Assembly (NCBI GenBank): GCA_037367405.1
Contig: JAZKJV010010125.1
Coordinates: 496,001 to 560,000, forward strand
DNA from: Ottelia alismoides
Taxonomy: Eukaryota; Streptophyta; Magnoliopsida; Alismatales; Hydrocharitaceae
Direction of reading: 5' to 3'
Length of the DNA stretch: 64,000 nucleotides
The notes beneath the pieces are model-generated. The model made no database searches. It was not told the DNA's origin and worked only from the letters and a program-made list of their open reading frames with translations. Position 1 is the first letter of the stretch. Each line of letters begins with the position of its first letter. Of this stretch, positions 48,509 through 59,563 are shown one piece after another. Position numbers and translations under genes: made by a program.

Positions 48509-48521
48509 TAAGTATAGGGGG
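48509..48521 (+). other. Polypurine tract of A1
   Basis: TAAGTATAGGGGG lies one base before the 3' LTR start TGATGAATC. It primes plus-strand synthesis in this element class. Confidence 0.75.
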
Positions 48522-48522
48522 T

Positions 48523-49971
48523 TGATGAATCTCATATTCATCACTCTAAAAGTGATTAATTAAGCTCAGCTCCCCAAAATTCATCTGTATTTCTTTATCT
48601 ATATTGCATAATTAGCATTCATGCATGTATAAATAATAATTGCATTTTATCACTCATAATTGCATAAAATAATAACCCAAGAATTCCAACCCATTTGACA
48701 TGTAAAATAGGCTAACTCCCCCGATTTTTAGCCAATTCATGCTAACTCCAAATCACCTGACAAGAATAATGAAAAATACAAAAAATCAATAACAAAGTAA
48801 ACGGCCCATAAACTCAAACCTTAATTTCAGTACGACTGGACTAAAACATTGATATCTTCCGCATACATTGTCCGATTTATCATACTCACTTTTGAATTAG
48901 TGCACATTCAATTACCTTCAAAACAAGACCGTGTTCAAGTGAATCGGAGATCATAAAAGTTTGATTTTGGGCCTCTTTTGTAAATTGTGTATTTTAGCGG
49001 TTTTGGACCTATTATTTTATGTACATAATTAACTCATTTTATTTTATTTCTTTCTCATTTATTTTCTTTGACGAAAGTTTTATTAAAATGCAAAAAAATC
49101 CAAATCCAAAAGGAGCTTCAAATCAAAGAAATTAATTGAGTCTGAGTGTTCGCTAACAGTTTGTACGAAAGTCTTCTTTTTCGTATTTTATTTTATTTCT
49201 TCATTCTCTTAAATAATAAAAATCCAAAAAAATAGAGTAATGTGTAAATATTTATCTTTGATTTTATCATATTTTCTTATTTTTATCTTATTTAAAAATA
49301 ACACAAAAAATTAAAAAACCCAAAAATCAAGGTATTCTATGTACATAGAGTACCTCAAAAAATTCACTTTGTGCAAATGATCGATTTTGGTTTCAGTTTC
49401 TTCATAAAGGTGTAGATCTTGTTAAGACAAGCAACTTTCATGAAGAACATTTTTCGATCCGAGGTCGTTTGCTATTTCTTTTTTAATTTTCTTTTCTTTT
49501 TATTTTTTAATTTTTTATGGAGTTGCCACGTGTCACTCAATTTTCGCATTATTGTTTCTTTTATTTAAAAAAAATTAGAAAAAAATAATAAATAAATAAT
49601 AACAATAATATGATTTAAAAAAATACCATGTGGCGCAATCTGGATCGTCCGATCTCAACCGATCGGACGGTCCCAAACCCTTCCTCCTCCTCCGTCCATC
49701 TCTCCCCTTTCCCCTTTTGGGGCGGCGCCGCCACCTATCTCGCGTCGTCCCTCCGCGATCTCCGCCTCCTTCCATCTCGGGCGTCGGCGCCCTCCTCCGC
49801 GATTTTCGCCATCGCCGCCTCTCAATCATCAGGTCGCCTTCCTTCTTGAGCCACCTCCCCCTTCCTTTTGCGGCGACCACTACCATTCCAATCAGCAGAT
49901 CCTCATCGCCGAGCCCCTTAATTGAACTACCCATCAGATCTCCATCCTTCCAATCTCGTAATCTTCGTATC
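48523..49971 (+). repeat. 3' LTR of A1, first part
   Basis: It begins with a short terminal hairpin, TGATGAAT-ctcat-ATTCATCA (48523-48543). From 49058 it aligns with the 5' LTR from 18101. It is cut by D3 at 49971/49972 and resumes at 55764. Confidence 0.85.
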
Positions 49972-50171
49972 TGTTGAGAACAATGAAAGAATGAAAGAGC
50001 TCATTTTATTCAAGAGGTCTAGTGGTCCTTATATAGGATAAAACCCTAGAGAGCTCAAAGGATAAAATACATAAATACCCCTTACGGATTTACAAGAATA
50101 TACATAGAATATTCTTCTAACAAGAATATACTCATAGAATGTTCTTCAGCATGTAGAATATTCTCCTAACA
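49972..50171 (-). repeat. 3' LTR of D3
   Basis: It has TG...CA ends (TGTTGAGAAC to TCCTAACA on the plus strand, also written as an inverted TGTTAG...CAACA). A TATA box, TATATAAG (minus), is at 50028-50035. Confidence 0.92.
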
Positions 50172-50183
50172 TTCCCCCTCAAG
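50172..50183 (-). other. Polypurine tract of D3
   Basis: On the minus strand this reads CTTGAGGGGGAA, directly before the 3' LTR. Confidence 0.85.
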
Positions 50184-50223
50184 TTGGAGCATATTTATCA
50201 ACCATGCCCAACTTGGAAACAAT

Positions 50224-53200
50224 TCAGGAGAGTCGTTTCTTGGGTAGTGCCTTCGTGAATATATCTGCAAGCTGGAGCTCAGTGCTGATGTGAGGAGTAA
50301 TGATTCTTCCAGTTTTGATAGCATCACGAACAAAATGACAGTCAACTTCTATATGCTTGGTTCGCTTATGAAATACAGAATTCGTGGCAATATAGGTGAC
50401 AGATTTGTTGTCGCAGTATAGTATAATAGGAATATTGACAACAATACCAAGTTCTTCTAGAAACATTAATAGCCACGTGATCTCACAAGTAGATTGAGCC
50501 ATCGCCCTGTATTCTGCTTCAGCACTGGATCTAGATACAACCGTCTGCTTCTTGCTTCTCCAAGTAACAAGATTCCCTCCAACCATCATGGCTTTACCTG
50601 TTGTGGAGCGTCGATCCTCTGGTGAACTTGCATAATCAGCATCGGCATATGCGATAACATCGGTGTACCCATTTGCCCCATAGAAGAGGCCACATCCTGG
50701 TGATTCTTTAAATATCATAGATTATGAAGAACATCCTGCCAGTGACTGTAACAAGTCTGTTCCATGTGTTGGCTGGCTCTGCTTACGGCATAAGCAATAT
50801 CTGGTCTGGTGACAGTAAGGTAGAGAAGTTTACCAACCAGGCTCTTGTATCTAGTAACGTCTTCGAAGATAGGATCAGAGGATGTGATGTGTTTCTTAGG
50901 TACTGCAGGAATACCAGCGGGCTTGCATCCAAGTAATCTGGCTTCAATAAGAATGTCCAGACAGTATTTCCTCTTTGAGAGATGAAGACCCTCCGTAGTG
51001 CGTAGTACTTTTATGCCCAGAAAGTAACGAAGTCAACCAAGGTCCTTGGTAACATATACTTTCTGGAGGAAGACCTTGGTCTCTAGTATTCCTTTTTCAT
51101 CATTACCTGTGATAACCATATCATCCACACAGACTGGAAGTATAACAGTACCAGTTGCTCGTCTTCTGATAAACACAAAGTAGTCAGACATTGTTCTCTG
51201 AAAGCCAAGGGTGTTGATTTCTGCAGTACGTGTCAAACCATGCCCATGGACTCTGCTTTAGGCCATATATGTCCTTGCGAAGTCGTCATACACACTCCCC
51301 CTCGACTTCATAACCTGGAGGCTGCATCAAGTACACTTCCTCGTCAAGATCGCCATATAGGAACGTATTTTTCACATCTAACTGAAAGATAGGCCATGCC
51401 TTATTAGCTTCCACAGAAAGTATAGTCCTTATTGACCCCATGCGTGCAACCGGTGAGAATGTCTCAAAATAATCCACTCCATATGTATGTGTGAAGCCCT
51501 TTTCTACAAGACGAGCTTTCAGTCTGTAAATCGAGCCATCGGGTGACTGCTTAGTCGTGAAGACCCATTTGCACGCTACCGGTCTGGCCCCCTTAGGACA
51601 TTGCACTAGATCCTATGTATCCTTGGAAAGAAGAGAATCCATCTCTTCGTACATGGCCTTTCGCCATCCTGAATCCTGCAACGCACTATGGTGGTCTCTC
51701 GGAATAGAGATAAACATGAGAGCATATGTATGACTTCTGTCAGTGCAAGATAAGCCAGCAGTAGAAGTGAAATGAGTCATTGGATGAGAAGTACATTGGC
51801 TCTTAGTTCTGCGAAGAGCAATTGGTAGATCTTGGGGAGCATCCGGGATAGTATTAGAGGGGACACTTGTAGAAGGCATATCATCCTGCAGTAAAGAAAC
51901 AGGTAAAGGGACATCTGGTGGTGAAGATATACATTTGTAGACAATGGTTGGAGGTGGGAGATCCAGAGGGATATCTGTAACATGTTGAGTGAAGAAACCG
52001 ATCTGTTCAAAAAAGGTTACATCTGCAGAGATATAATAGCGATGTCCATTAGGATCATAACATCTGTAACCTTTTTGAGTACGAGAATAACCGAGGAAGA
52101 CGCACTTGATTGCACGAGGAGAAAGTTTGTCTGTAGTGTGAAAGTTACGAACAAAAGGCACACATCCAATGATCCGTAGGGGATGAGGGAAGGGAGATTC
52201 ATTTGGGTAAAGTAGAGAGAAGGGGGTTGATCCATTGAGATTTGGAGATGGAATTCCATTGATAAGATGAACGACAGTCAGTATGGCATAACCCCGGTAG
52301 GTTTTGGGAACCTTCATTTGTGTAAGGAGGGAACGAGCAATATTTAGGAGATATCTGAGTTTTCTTTCTGCTATCCCATTTTGTTGGGACGTATATGGAC
52401 AAGAGGTTTGATGTATGGTTCCTTGGGAGGCAAAGAAATCCGTTAGGTCATGTTGGGTAAACTCCAGTGCATTATCAGAGCGAAAGTGTTGTATACCACG
52501 TGAGAAGATATTCTTTTTTTTTGAAGTCTAAAAGATAGGGGGAAACACTCAGTGGTGTCCGCCCCAAAATTTATTTATTCAAAACAAAAGGGAAAAAGAC
52601 CAGGAGGAAAAACAAAAACACACTACAACCAGAACGCTACAGGACCCACTCGTCAACCATGCGTTTAGCAACACCCCCACCTTTTCCTTGTAAAAACGCT
52701 GACCCGAAACAGCAAGTCGTTTCTCCCCCGCCACACCACCCATAAAATGGCCATGGGATACAGCCGCTCTCCCCTTGATCTGTTGGGATTGGCGTGGATC
52801 GAGTCCCAGAAAGCTTGAAAGTCGTCGCTGCGACACCAATCTGAGCCCATCTCCTGCCATATTTGAGATACCAAGGGGCATGAGAAAAAAAGATGTTCCA
52901 CCGATTCGATCACAGCATTACAAATCATGCACCTGTCCGAAAAAACTCCAAGAAGCCTGACGCACCGATCTCGCGTCATCAGTCTCTTTCTCCTGAGCAA
53001 CCAAAGGAAGATACCAATTCTCTCAGGAAGCCTGAGAGCCCAAATATTTGCACAGTCTCTAATAAGCAGGTCGGAGTTGGTCGGCGGCAGTCTGGAGATG
53101 GCACCATAGGCCTCCCTGACCAAGAAAGTCCCCTCCTTCCAACACCAGTGATCCCGCCCCCAACATGGCGGCCCCACCTCCCGCACGGCCTCCAGCAAAG

Positions 53201-55134
53201 CCAAGAAATCCTCGAACCTCTGGTCAGAGAGGTTAGCGGAAAAAGTTGGGCACCAAAGACCATCAGCCCAACACTCCGCAACCGAGCAGAGCTTCTCCCC
53301 AGCAAGCGCATACAAACGGGAGAAGATATTCTTGACATACTGAAAGAAATTTTTGACAATTTTATTAATCTCCGAACGCTCTTTTAGAAGATAGACCCAT
53401 GACGACCTACTATAATCATCAACTAAGACAACAAAATACTTGTGTCCACTTAGAGTACGGACTGGACAGGGACCCCAAATATCACAATGGACTAGGGAGA
53501 AAGGAACTTCACGACGAGGTTCATTGCGAGCAGGAAAAGAAGCACGATGATGTTTCCCGAACTGACATGCTTCGCAGTCAAATGGCTTCAGCGAAGAAAA
53601 TTCAGGGAACATCAAAGAGAGAGCTTTGGCAGACGGATGGCCGAGACGGAGATGCCAAAGAAGAGGATCAACAGAGATTGACGAAGCGCCAGCAAAACTA
53701 GAATTAGACGGAATATTAAGATAATAAAGACCATTCTTCTCATATCCCCCACCAAAAATCTACCTCGTCCGGATGTCATGAAAATAACAACAGAATTCAT
53801 CAAATATAACTCGATAGTTAAGCTCAGTACACAGCTTGTGAACAGATAATAAGCTGAGAGGGAAGTCAGGAGTACAGTGAACACCAGTAAGTCGGAGTTT
53901 GGAGGAAAACTCCATGGTATCAACACTTGTAATAGGTGAATGAGTACCATTTGCAACTCGAACAGTCTTCACAATGGAAGATGGCCGTGAGAAGGTGAGA
54001 AGACTAACTTCTTCAGTGAGATGCGTAGATGTTCCTGAGTCAATGATCCATGCAGGAGCAGATGTAGAGACAGAGTTGGCAATATTACCTGATGTAGTGG
54101 ACAAACTAGCAGTGGAGGCAGAAGTAGGAGTATGAGTAGTTGAGTTCTGTAATAGTTGCCGAAGGCGAGCATACTCAGATGCAGTAAAGGAAGGCTGACT
54201 GTCACTGGAAGGCTGACCATGAGAGGTGTCTACAGTATCATAGGTATCATCATTGGCGACAGTCTCGTAGGCGTTGTTAGCATTGGTGGGCATTCCAAAC
54301 TTCGCCCAGCATCGTTTTGACGGATGATTAAGGAGTCCACAATGTGTGCATGCACGATATCGAGCAGTAGTAGTATCACACCCACGGCCACGACCAGAGT
54401 CACACCCCTGTCCAAACTCACAGCCTCTACCACGGCCGAAATCACGTCCACATTCTCCTTGGTAGGTTGGGTGTCCTCTAGCGAAATGTGTCGTAGTCTC
54501 AGCAGACAGAGGAGGTGAAGGAGACTCAAGTTCCTGTAGACGTCCGAAAATAGTCTCAAGAGAGGGTAGAGTTGCAGCAGTCAGAAATTGATCCTTGATC
54601 GACTTGTACCGTGGATGTAGTCCTGATAAAAAACGATACACTTGCCATTCCGCCCGTTCACCTATCTGTTTGTCACAACAGGCAGGTTGATAAATGAGAA
54701 GCTCTTCATAAAGGCTTGTGAGGAGTCGGTAGTACTCGATCAAGGTTGTATCTCCTTGATTAGCAGACCAGATCCGTATATATATGTCCGAGAGTCTGGA
54801 CTTTGTTGTCTTCTGTGAGTATGTATTCTCAAGACTCTCCCACATCGCCTTTCTTGTTTCCTTGTAGAGAAGATTGGAGGCTATATTTGGTTCGACATTG
54901 TTGGTCACCCAAGTAATTACCCGGCAGTTGTCTAAATACCAGGTATCGTAGTCCTTTTTCGTCTCCTTGGACAGATCTTTTGTAAGAGCATAATTCTTTC
55001 GCTGACAACCAATAAAAACTTTGAAAGATCGAGACCACCGTACATAGTTCTCTGAACCCTTGAGCTTGATAGAAGTGCCCATGGATCATCATTAAGAAGT
55101 CGGATACAGGGGGCTTTGATTCTGCAGATGCCAT
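50224..55134 (-). pseudogene. Copia gag-pol of D3, broken and split by a LINE
   Basis: The start is ATG 55134 (MASAESKPP), then a frameshift near 55090. A 440-codon frame (53760-55082) carries gag (GSENYVRWSRSFKVF), Arg/Gly repeats, a CX2CX4HX4C knuckle (CTHCGLLNHPSKRC) and the protease DSG (AWIIDSGTSTHL), ending in a stop. Integrase starts at about 53615 (CEACQFGKHH, LVHCDIWGPC), is interrupted at 53333/52502 by the LINE, and resumes to 51613. A TAG where related elements have Trp ends that frame at 51613-51615. RT follows in pieces: FQLDVKNTFLYGDL near 51380 and CVDDMVITG near 51120. RNase H is open at 50224-50718 (YADADYASSPEDRRST to ADIFTKALP). Not functional. Confidence 0.88.
52516..53319 (-). 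mobile_element. 5'-truncated LINE (L1-type) in the D3 integrase region
   Basis: The insertion is flanked by a perfect 14-bp duplication, GAGAAGATATTCTT, at 52502-52515 and 53320-53333. It ends on the minus strand in a short poly-A (T run 52514-52522 on the plus strand). These are marks of target-primed reverse transcription. The coding part is the C-terminus of a LINE ORF2, the zinc-binding domain found after plant LINE RTs: IWALRLPERIGIFLWLLRRK, then CMICNAVIESVEHLFFSC (CX2CX8HX4C). About 800 bp remain of a usual 4-6 kb, so RT and endonuclease are missing. Confidence 0.9.
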
Positions 55135-55546
55135 GGTGGCCGCAAAGGTCAAGAAAAAGTGACCTAGATAGTCCTCGTAGTATTAGGAATCATATAGACC
55201 TAGCACAACATTAAACAGAGGCGCGGTGCGTAGGACCGCAGGAGGTAGCAACAGAGGGCCGTAGTTAGCGGTGTTGGCGGCGAGAGGCCACTGGTGTACA
55301 GCGAGAGGCTGCAGGGGGCGACAATGGGCCACAGGGCCACAGGGAGGGGCCGGAGGGGGCAGGTCGCAGGAAGCAGCTGGACCGCGTCGAGAGGGGGCGG
55401 CGGAAGGCCGCAGGGAGGGAAGGTCGCCGCAGAGAGGGAGGGCAGCAGGAGGCCGTAGGGAGGGCCGCACGGGGGCAGGAGTACCGCGGGAGGGAAGAGG
55501 GGGGGCTGGCGGTGGAGTTAGGTCAGAACACCGGTCTAGGACCGCT
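55135..55546 (-). other. GC-rich leader of D3
   Basis: There is no supported gene. It is rich in GGCCGCAGGGAGGG-like words, giving artefactual Pro/Arg-rich frames on both strands. It is the third copia in this window with a simple-sequence leader of its own composition. Confidence 0.65.
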
Positions 55547-55558
55547 GCTCTGATACCA
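55547..55558 (-). other. Primer binding site of D3 (tRNA-Met)
   Basis: TGGTATCAGAGC on the minus strand, directly beside the 5' LTR. Confidence 0.93.
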
Positions 55559-55758
55559 TGTTGAGAACAACGAAAGAATGAAAGAGCTTATTTTATTCAA
55601 GAGGTCTAGTGGTCCTTATATAGGACAAAACCCTAGAAAGCTCAAATGATAAAATACATAAATACCCCTAACGGGGTTACAAGAATATACATAGAATATT
55701 CTCCTAACAAGAATATACTCATAGAATATTCTCCAGCACATAGAATTTTCTCCTAACA
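55559..55758 (-). repeat. 5' LTR of D3
   Basis: It is 200 bp and pairs with 49972-50171. A TATA box, TATATAAG (minus), is at 55615-55622. Confidence 0.92.
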
Positions 55759-55763
55759 GTCTC

Positions 55764-56019
55764 TAATTAATCCCGCGATTCGCAACCCTCATTTCCAATC
55801 AAGCCACCATCAGATTCCCGAACCCAAATCAACCTTCGTGCATGCCATCTCCGGTCACCCTCCTCTTCGTATTAAAGCCTCATCGCCGCCCACCGCTTCC
55901 TTCATTTGCCGACTGCACAAAGTAAAGGAGGAGGTCGGTGGTGACAACCCAACCCCCTCTCCTTCTCTGACGAGATCCGGCCCTCTCGCGGCTGTTGCAG
56001 CATGCCACCACTGCGCTGA
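55764..56019 (+). repeat. 3' LTR of A1, second part, cut by A3
   Basis: It continues the A1 LTR after D3 (CGCAACCCTCATTTCCAATC, then AAGTAAAGGAGGAGGTCGGT), matching 19030-19250 of the 5' LTR. It stops where A3 begins. The remainder should lie beyond the A3 right end, outside the window. Confidence 0.82.
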
Positions 56020-59000
56020 TGATGAATCTGTGATTCATCACATCAAAAGTCAAAAATAGAGCCTTGTTCCTGAGAAAATAGAGGCATATTTCCTTTTATC
56101 TTGCATAAATAACACTCATGCATGCATCCATAATTCATGCATTTTAGCAGCTCATCTGCATTTAAATAAGAAGCCAAAAATCCCCTGTAAAATACCTCTT
56201 CATCAAAATAACTTCTTCTCTATAATATATGTATATATTCCTTAATAATATAGGGAAGATTGCTAAAAATCACCCTTGTAGAATAGCCACAAAAGCCGGA
56301 GAACCCTTGTACATTAAAACACAAATAAAGCCCTCATACAAACTCCTAATTAGGTCTACTCACTCTTAGAAGACTACATATTAAAAGACCTTCAAAATGA
56401 GACTAATTTCATTGAAATTGGAGCTTGTATGAGAAACTTGGGTTTTTGGGTCATTTTGTATACTACATATGTATATTTATGTATCTTTGTATTTATGTAT
56501 CATATTTGACCTCATCCCCGTCTTTGGTCAACATGAAACTTGTAGATCTCATCAAGATCTACAACTTTCATGTTTTGAGTTTTTCCAAATTCGGCTTTCT
56601 CTTCTCTCTACACGTGTTTCTTCATCCAGCCATTCACAGCAGGCCACGTGGCGCCCTCTGATTGCGCCACGCGGCCCGCTGCCCATCGCCTCATCCGCCC
56701 GCGCCTCCCGCCGTTGGATCGCGCTTCTGATCCAACGGTCCAGTTCTTTCCACGCGCCTCCTTTCTCCTGGCCGTCAGATCTCCCCCGCGCTCCATCTGA
56801 TCCCTCCATTTGCGCCTCTTCCTCAGCCAGACACGTGGTGCATCCATCCACCGTTGGATCGCGCGTCTGATCTTCCATCTCAGCCGATGCTTCCCCCGTG
56901 ATCCTCATCCACTCGATCGACCCCCACTATCCATCATAGCCGTTCGTAACCTCCGAAGCCACAGCGCGCCACGTGGCGCTTCCATCCGCCTCTGATCGCT
57001 CCTTCCCTGATCGGATCACCACCGTCACTCCACGCTCTGATCTCCACCGTTGGATCACAAGATCCAACGGTGGAGACCTCGTCTCCTACCTTCAGGCGCC
57101 CCTCTCCCCCACGTCCCTTGCCTTGCGGGAGGGGCGCCCCCTTTCCTTTTCTGGACACACGTCGGCCATCTCCTCCGGCCGCTGACCTCCCCACGACATC
57201 CCCCACTCGTCCCTCTCCCTCGCCAGCTCCCTCGAGCACCACCATCTCCACCACACTCGCCCCACGACGGCCACCAACTTCGCCACTCACCCAGCCAGAC
57301 CACCTCCTTCTCCCTATAAATACCCAGCCACCGGCACCGTTCACCCTCATCCGCCACTCCAGGGAGGTCCCTCGAGCTCCAAGCTTCCTATTGGTGACAG
57401 CAATTGGTCGATTTGTCGAGCGACGACAGAGATCCAACTCCGGCGAGATCCACGGCCGCCTCCGCTGTGCCGCAGCCTCCCTCGAGCAGCTGCTAGAGCT
57501 CGGGACCCTACCGATCCCTTGAGCGACGACCTGGAGCTCAAAGCTGAGCCCCATTCCCCAGGTAACTCCCTTCATCCGTCCTCCAATCTTCTTCTTCTTT
57601 TTCTTGGTTTTTCTCCGCTTTTATTCGCCGTCACCAGCCATCTTCGCGCCTCCCAATCACTCCGACGAGCTTCGTGTTGAAGCTCTGATCCTCGCTGGCC
57701 TCTCTACACCTTCAGACACTCTACTCCACCATCCATCGACCTTCAGCTCCGCCACCTGGCCGGAGCTCCGTCACCCGACCACCTCCCTTCGCCTCAGGCC
57801 TCGCCGATCACTCCATTCTCCTCCACGAACACCTGCACGCCTCGGCTATACGTCTAACCCTTTGCAGGTCCTAAATTCGTCATTGGCCGGAGCCTCGCCG
57901 GAGCTCCCTTCGAGCTTCATCGACACAGAGCTCCAGCACCGCTCCCAGGATCCAGAGGCCACCGGAGGCTTCGCCGTGTACTTCCGCTTCTTCTGAGCTA
58001 CGTGGGAGCTGACGAAGCTTTTCATCGGCGCTTGGCAACCGAGGCGGAGCTAGGCGACCTTCACCGGAGCACCGCCTTCTCCTCCGCAGGCGGCAGAGGA
58101 CCGTTAGAGACGAAGAAGCAGCGGCCGTTCGATCATCCGATCAAACGGTCTTCGTCCCGCCACGTACTCCACCACCGCGACAGTCCTCAACCGTTCATCG
58201 CGCTTCTGATCGACGCCTCGCCAGTCGCCACGTATCTTCATCGACATCCCTTGGATCCATCTTGATCCAAGGGCCTTCAGGCCGCCACGTCTCCTTATCC
58301 GACCCTCGGCCTCCAAGCCTAGGCTCGGGTGACCCGAAGCTGCACCGAGGCTAGTCCGAACCTCCAGAGGACCCGACCCTCGCTCCAAGCCTCCAACGCC
58401 CGCCGAACCTAGGTCGGCCACGTGAGGAGCACGTGCGACCTGGGTTATTTGCACAGACGCCCCCGAAGCTTTTGGAAATTACAAGAAGGTCCCTGTGAAG
58501 CAGACACCACGTGAGGAGCACGTGTCTCGTGGAGAAATTGCATACAAGTCCTGCATGTTATCGGTAATTGCATTTTAGTCCCTGTCAGCATATTTAATTG
58601 TTGAAATTTTAATTTCCAGTATTGCATTTACACCCTTGTGTTTGCACGTGTCCCTAGAGTGCATTCTTCATCATTTTGAGATTCTAAAAATTGCATGTTG
58701 TTGGAAATTTTGTCCTCCATCTGTTAGTACACGTGTCTGATTTTTGTAGGCTTATTTGAATTATTAATGAATTAATTGGTTCATTGTTGACATATTTTGC
58801 CCAGTGATGCCTTTTGATTTTTAACTAATTATCTGTGCCTTCAAAAATCACCAAAAATTCACAGTAGCTTAAGGACTTCATTTCTAACACACCATAAAAA
58901 TTTCATAGCTTTTGCACGCATATCGAGGCCTAAATAAATAGTTTAGTGATTTTCTTGAATTAATTTTAATTAATTCATTTCACAGTAAATTTAAGTCCTG

Positions 59001-59542
59001 TTAATTTTCCTAGGTCCCTTATCATTAGACCCACCTAGGATAATTTTAGTTCTTGGAAAAATTGTGATTTGATATTTATTAAAAATTAAATACTGAAAAT
59101 CACTCTGTCTGTTCATTTAATTCACAGAAAATTTATTTTGAGTCGAAAAATTCCAAAAAAATTAGTGTAGGTCATTTTCATCATAAATAATCATCTGGCC
59201 AATTTTCATTATTTTTGGACTTCATTTGATACATCAATCAAATTAAACGCTAAATTGGCTCACCTTGTCTGCATATGTCTGCATAAAAATTAAAAAGACC
59301 AAAAAAAATTGATTCTCAAACATCAACACTTGAAGAATTGTTGTAATTTACCTAAGGAGAAAGTTGCCTCCCTGAGATCGACCTTGGACTCCACCAAGTA
59401 AAAAAATATCACCGCTTAAAATTGATTAAAATCTGATTTAAGTGGTTTTTGATTAATCTCTCGTATCCGACTGCAACGAACACTTAACATTAATTTGGAC
59501 ATTAATTTGACCGAGTTAACATAGGGTGCGGGAGCGTTATCA
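56020..59542 (+). repeat. 5' LTR of A3 (about 3.5 kb)
   Basis: It begins with a perfect terminal hairpin, TGATGAATC-tgt-GATTCATCA (56020-56040), and ends GCGTTATCA before the primer site. AT-rich ends flank a GC-rich centre (56640-58480) with recurring CCGTTGGATC and GATCCAACGG words and a 16-bp perfect inverted repeat (57041-57076). The start could be three bases earlier because of a TGATGATG run. A 213-codon minus frame at 56934-57575 is a composition artefact. Confidence 0.82.
57314..57322 (+). promoter_or_regulatory. Probable TATA box of the A3 5' LTR
   Basis: CTATAAATA lies in TCCCTATAAATACCCAGCC inside the GC-rich LTR centre. Transcription would start about 30 bp downstream. There is no second LTR in the window to confirm it. 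Confidence 0.6.
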
Positions 59543-59545
59543 AAA

Positions 59546-59563
59546 TGGCGCCGTTGCCGGGGA
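59546..59563 (+). other. Primer binding site of A3 (tRNA-Asp type)
   Basis: TGGCGCCGTTGCCGGGGA lies three bases after the LTR end. It is the primer site typical of Athila/Tat-group gypsy elements. Confidence 0.9.

Larger units (their letters stand above)
49972..55758 (-). mobile_element. Ty1/copia element D3 (minus), hosting a LINE
   Basis: Two 200-bp LTRs (49972-50171 and 55559-55758) differ at 14 positions by my count (7%). The flanks are GTATC and GTCTC. The paralogous site in the A1 5' LTR near 19008 reads GTCTC, so the left copy mutated after insertion. A primer site is at 55547-55558 and a PPT at 50172-50183. Pol is broken, and the integrase region is split by a LINE. D3 is a different family from K1/K2. 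Confidence 0.92.
18101..56019 (+). mobile_element. Old Athila-like Ty3/gypsy element A1, host of B, C, D3 and A3
   Basis: Parts of A1 are 18101-21838, 43452-49971 and 55764-56019; the rest is later insertions. The 5' LTR ends TTATCA at 20864 and is followed by a degenerate tRNA-Asp-type primer site. The 3' LTR starts TGATGAATC at 48523 after a PPT. The two LTRs align over about 1.15 kb (18101-19250 with 49058-49971 plus 55764-56016). The leader and protease are related to A3. There is no recognisable RT, RNase H or integrase, so A1 was non-autonomous or has lost them. The distal part of the 3' LTR is outside the window, beyond A3. Confidence 0.82.

Noticed and set aside
52514..52522. T run as a possible terminator or microsatellite
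   Set aside because: It is the poly-A tail of the minus-strand LINE, next to the 14-bp duplication.
56934..57575. 213-codon minus-strand frame in the A3 LTR
   Set aside because: GC-rich LTR sequence upstream and downstream of a TATA box on the other strand; low-complexity Gly/Arg peptide with no motif.
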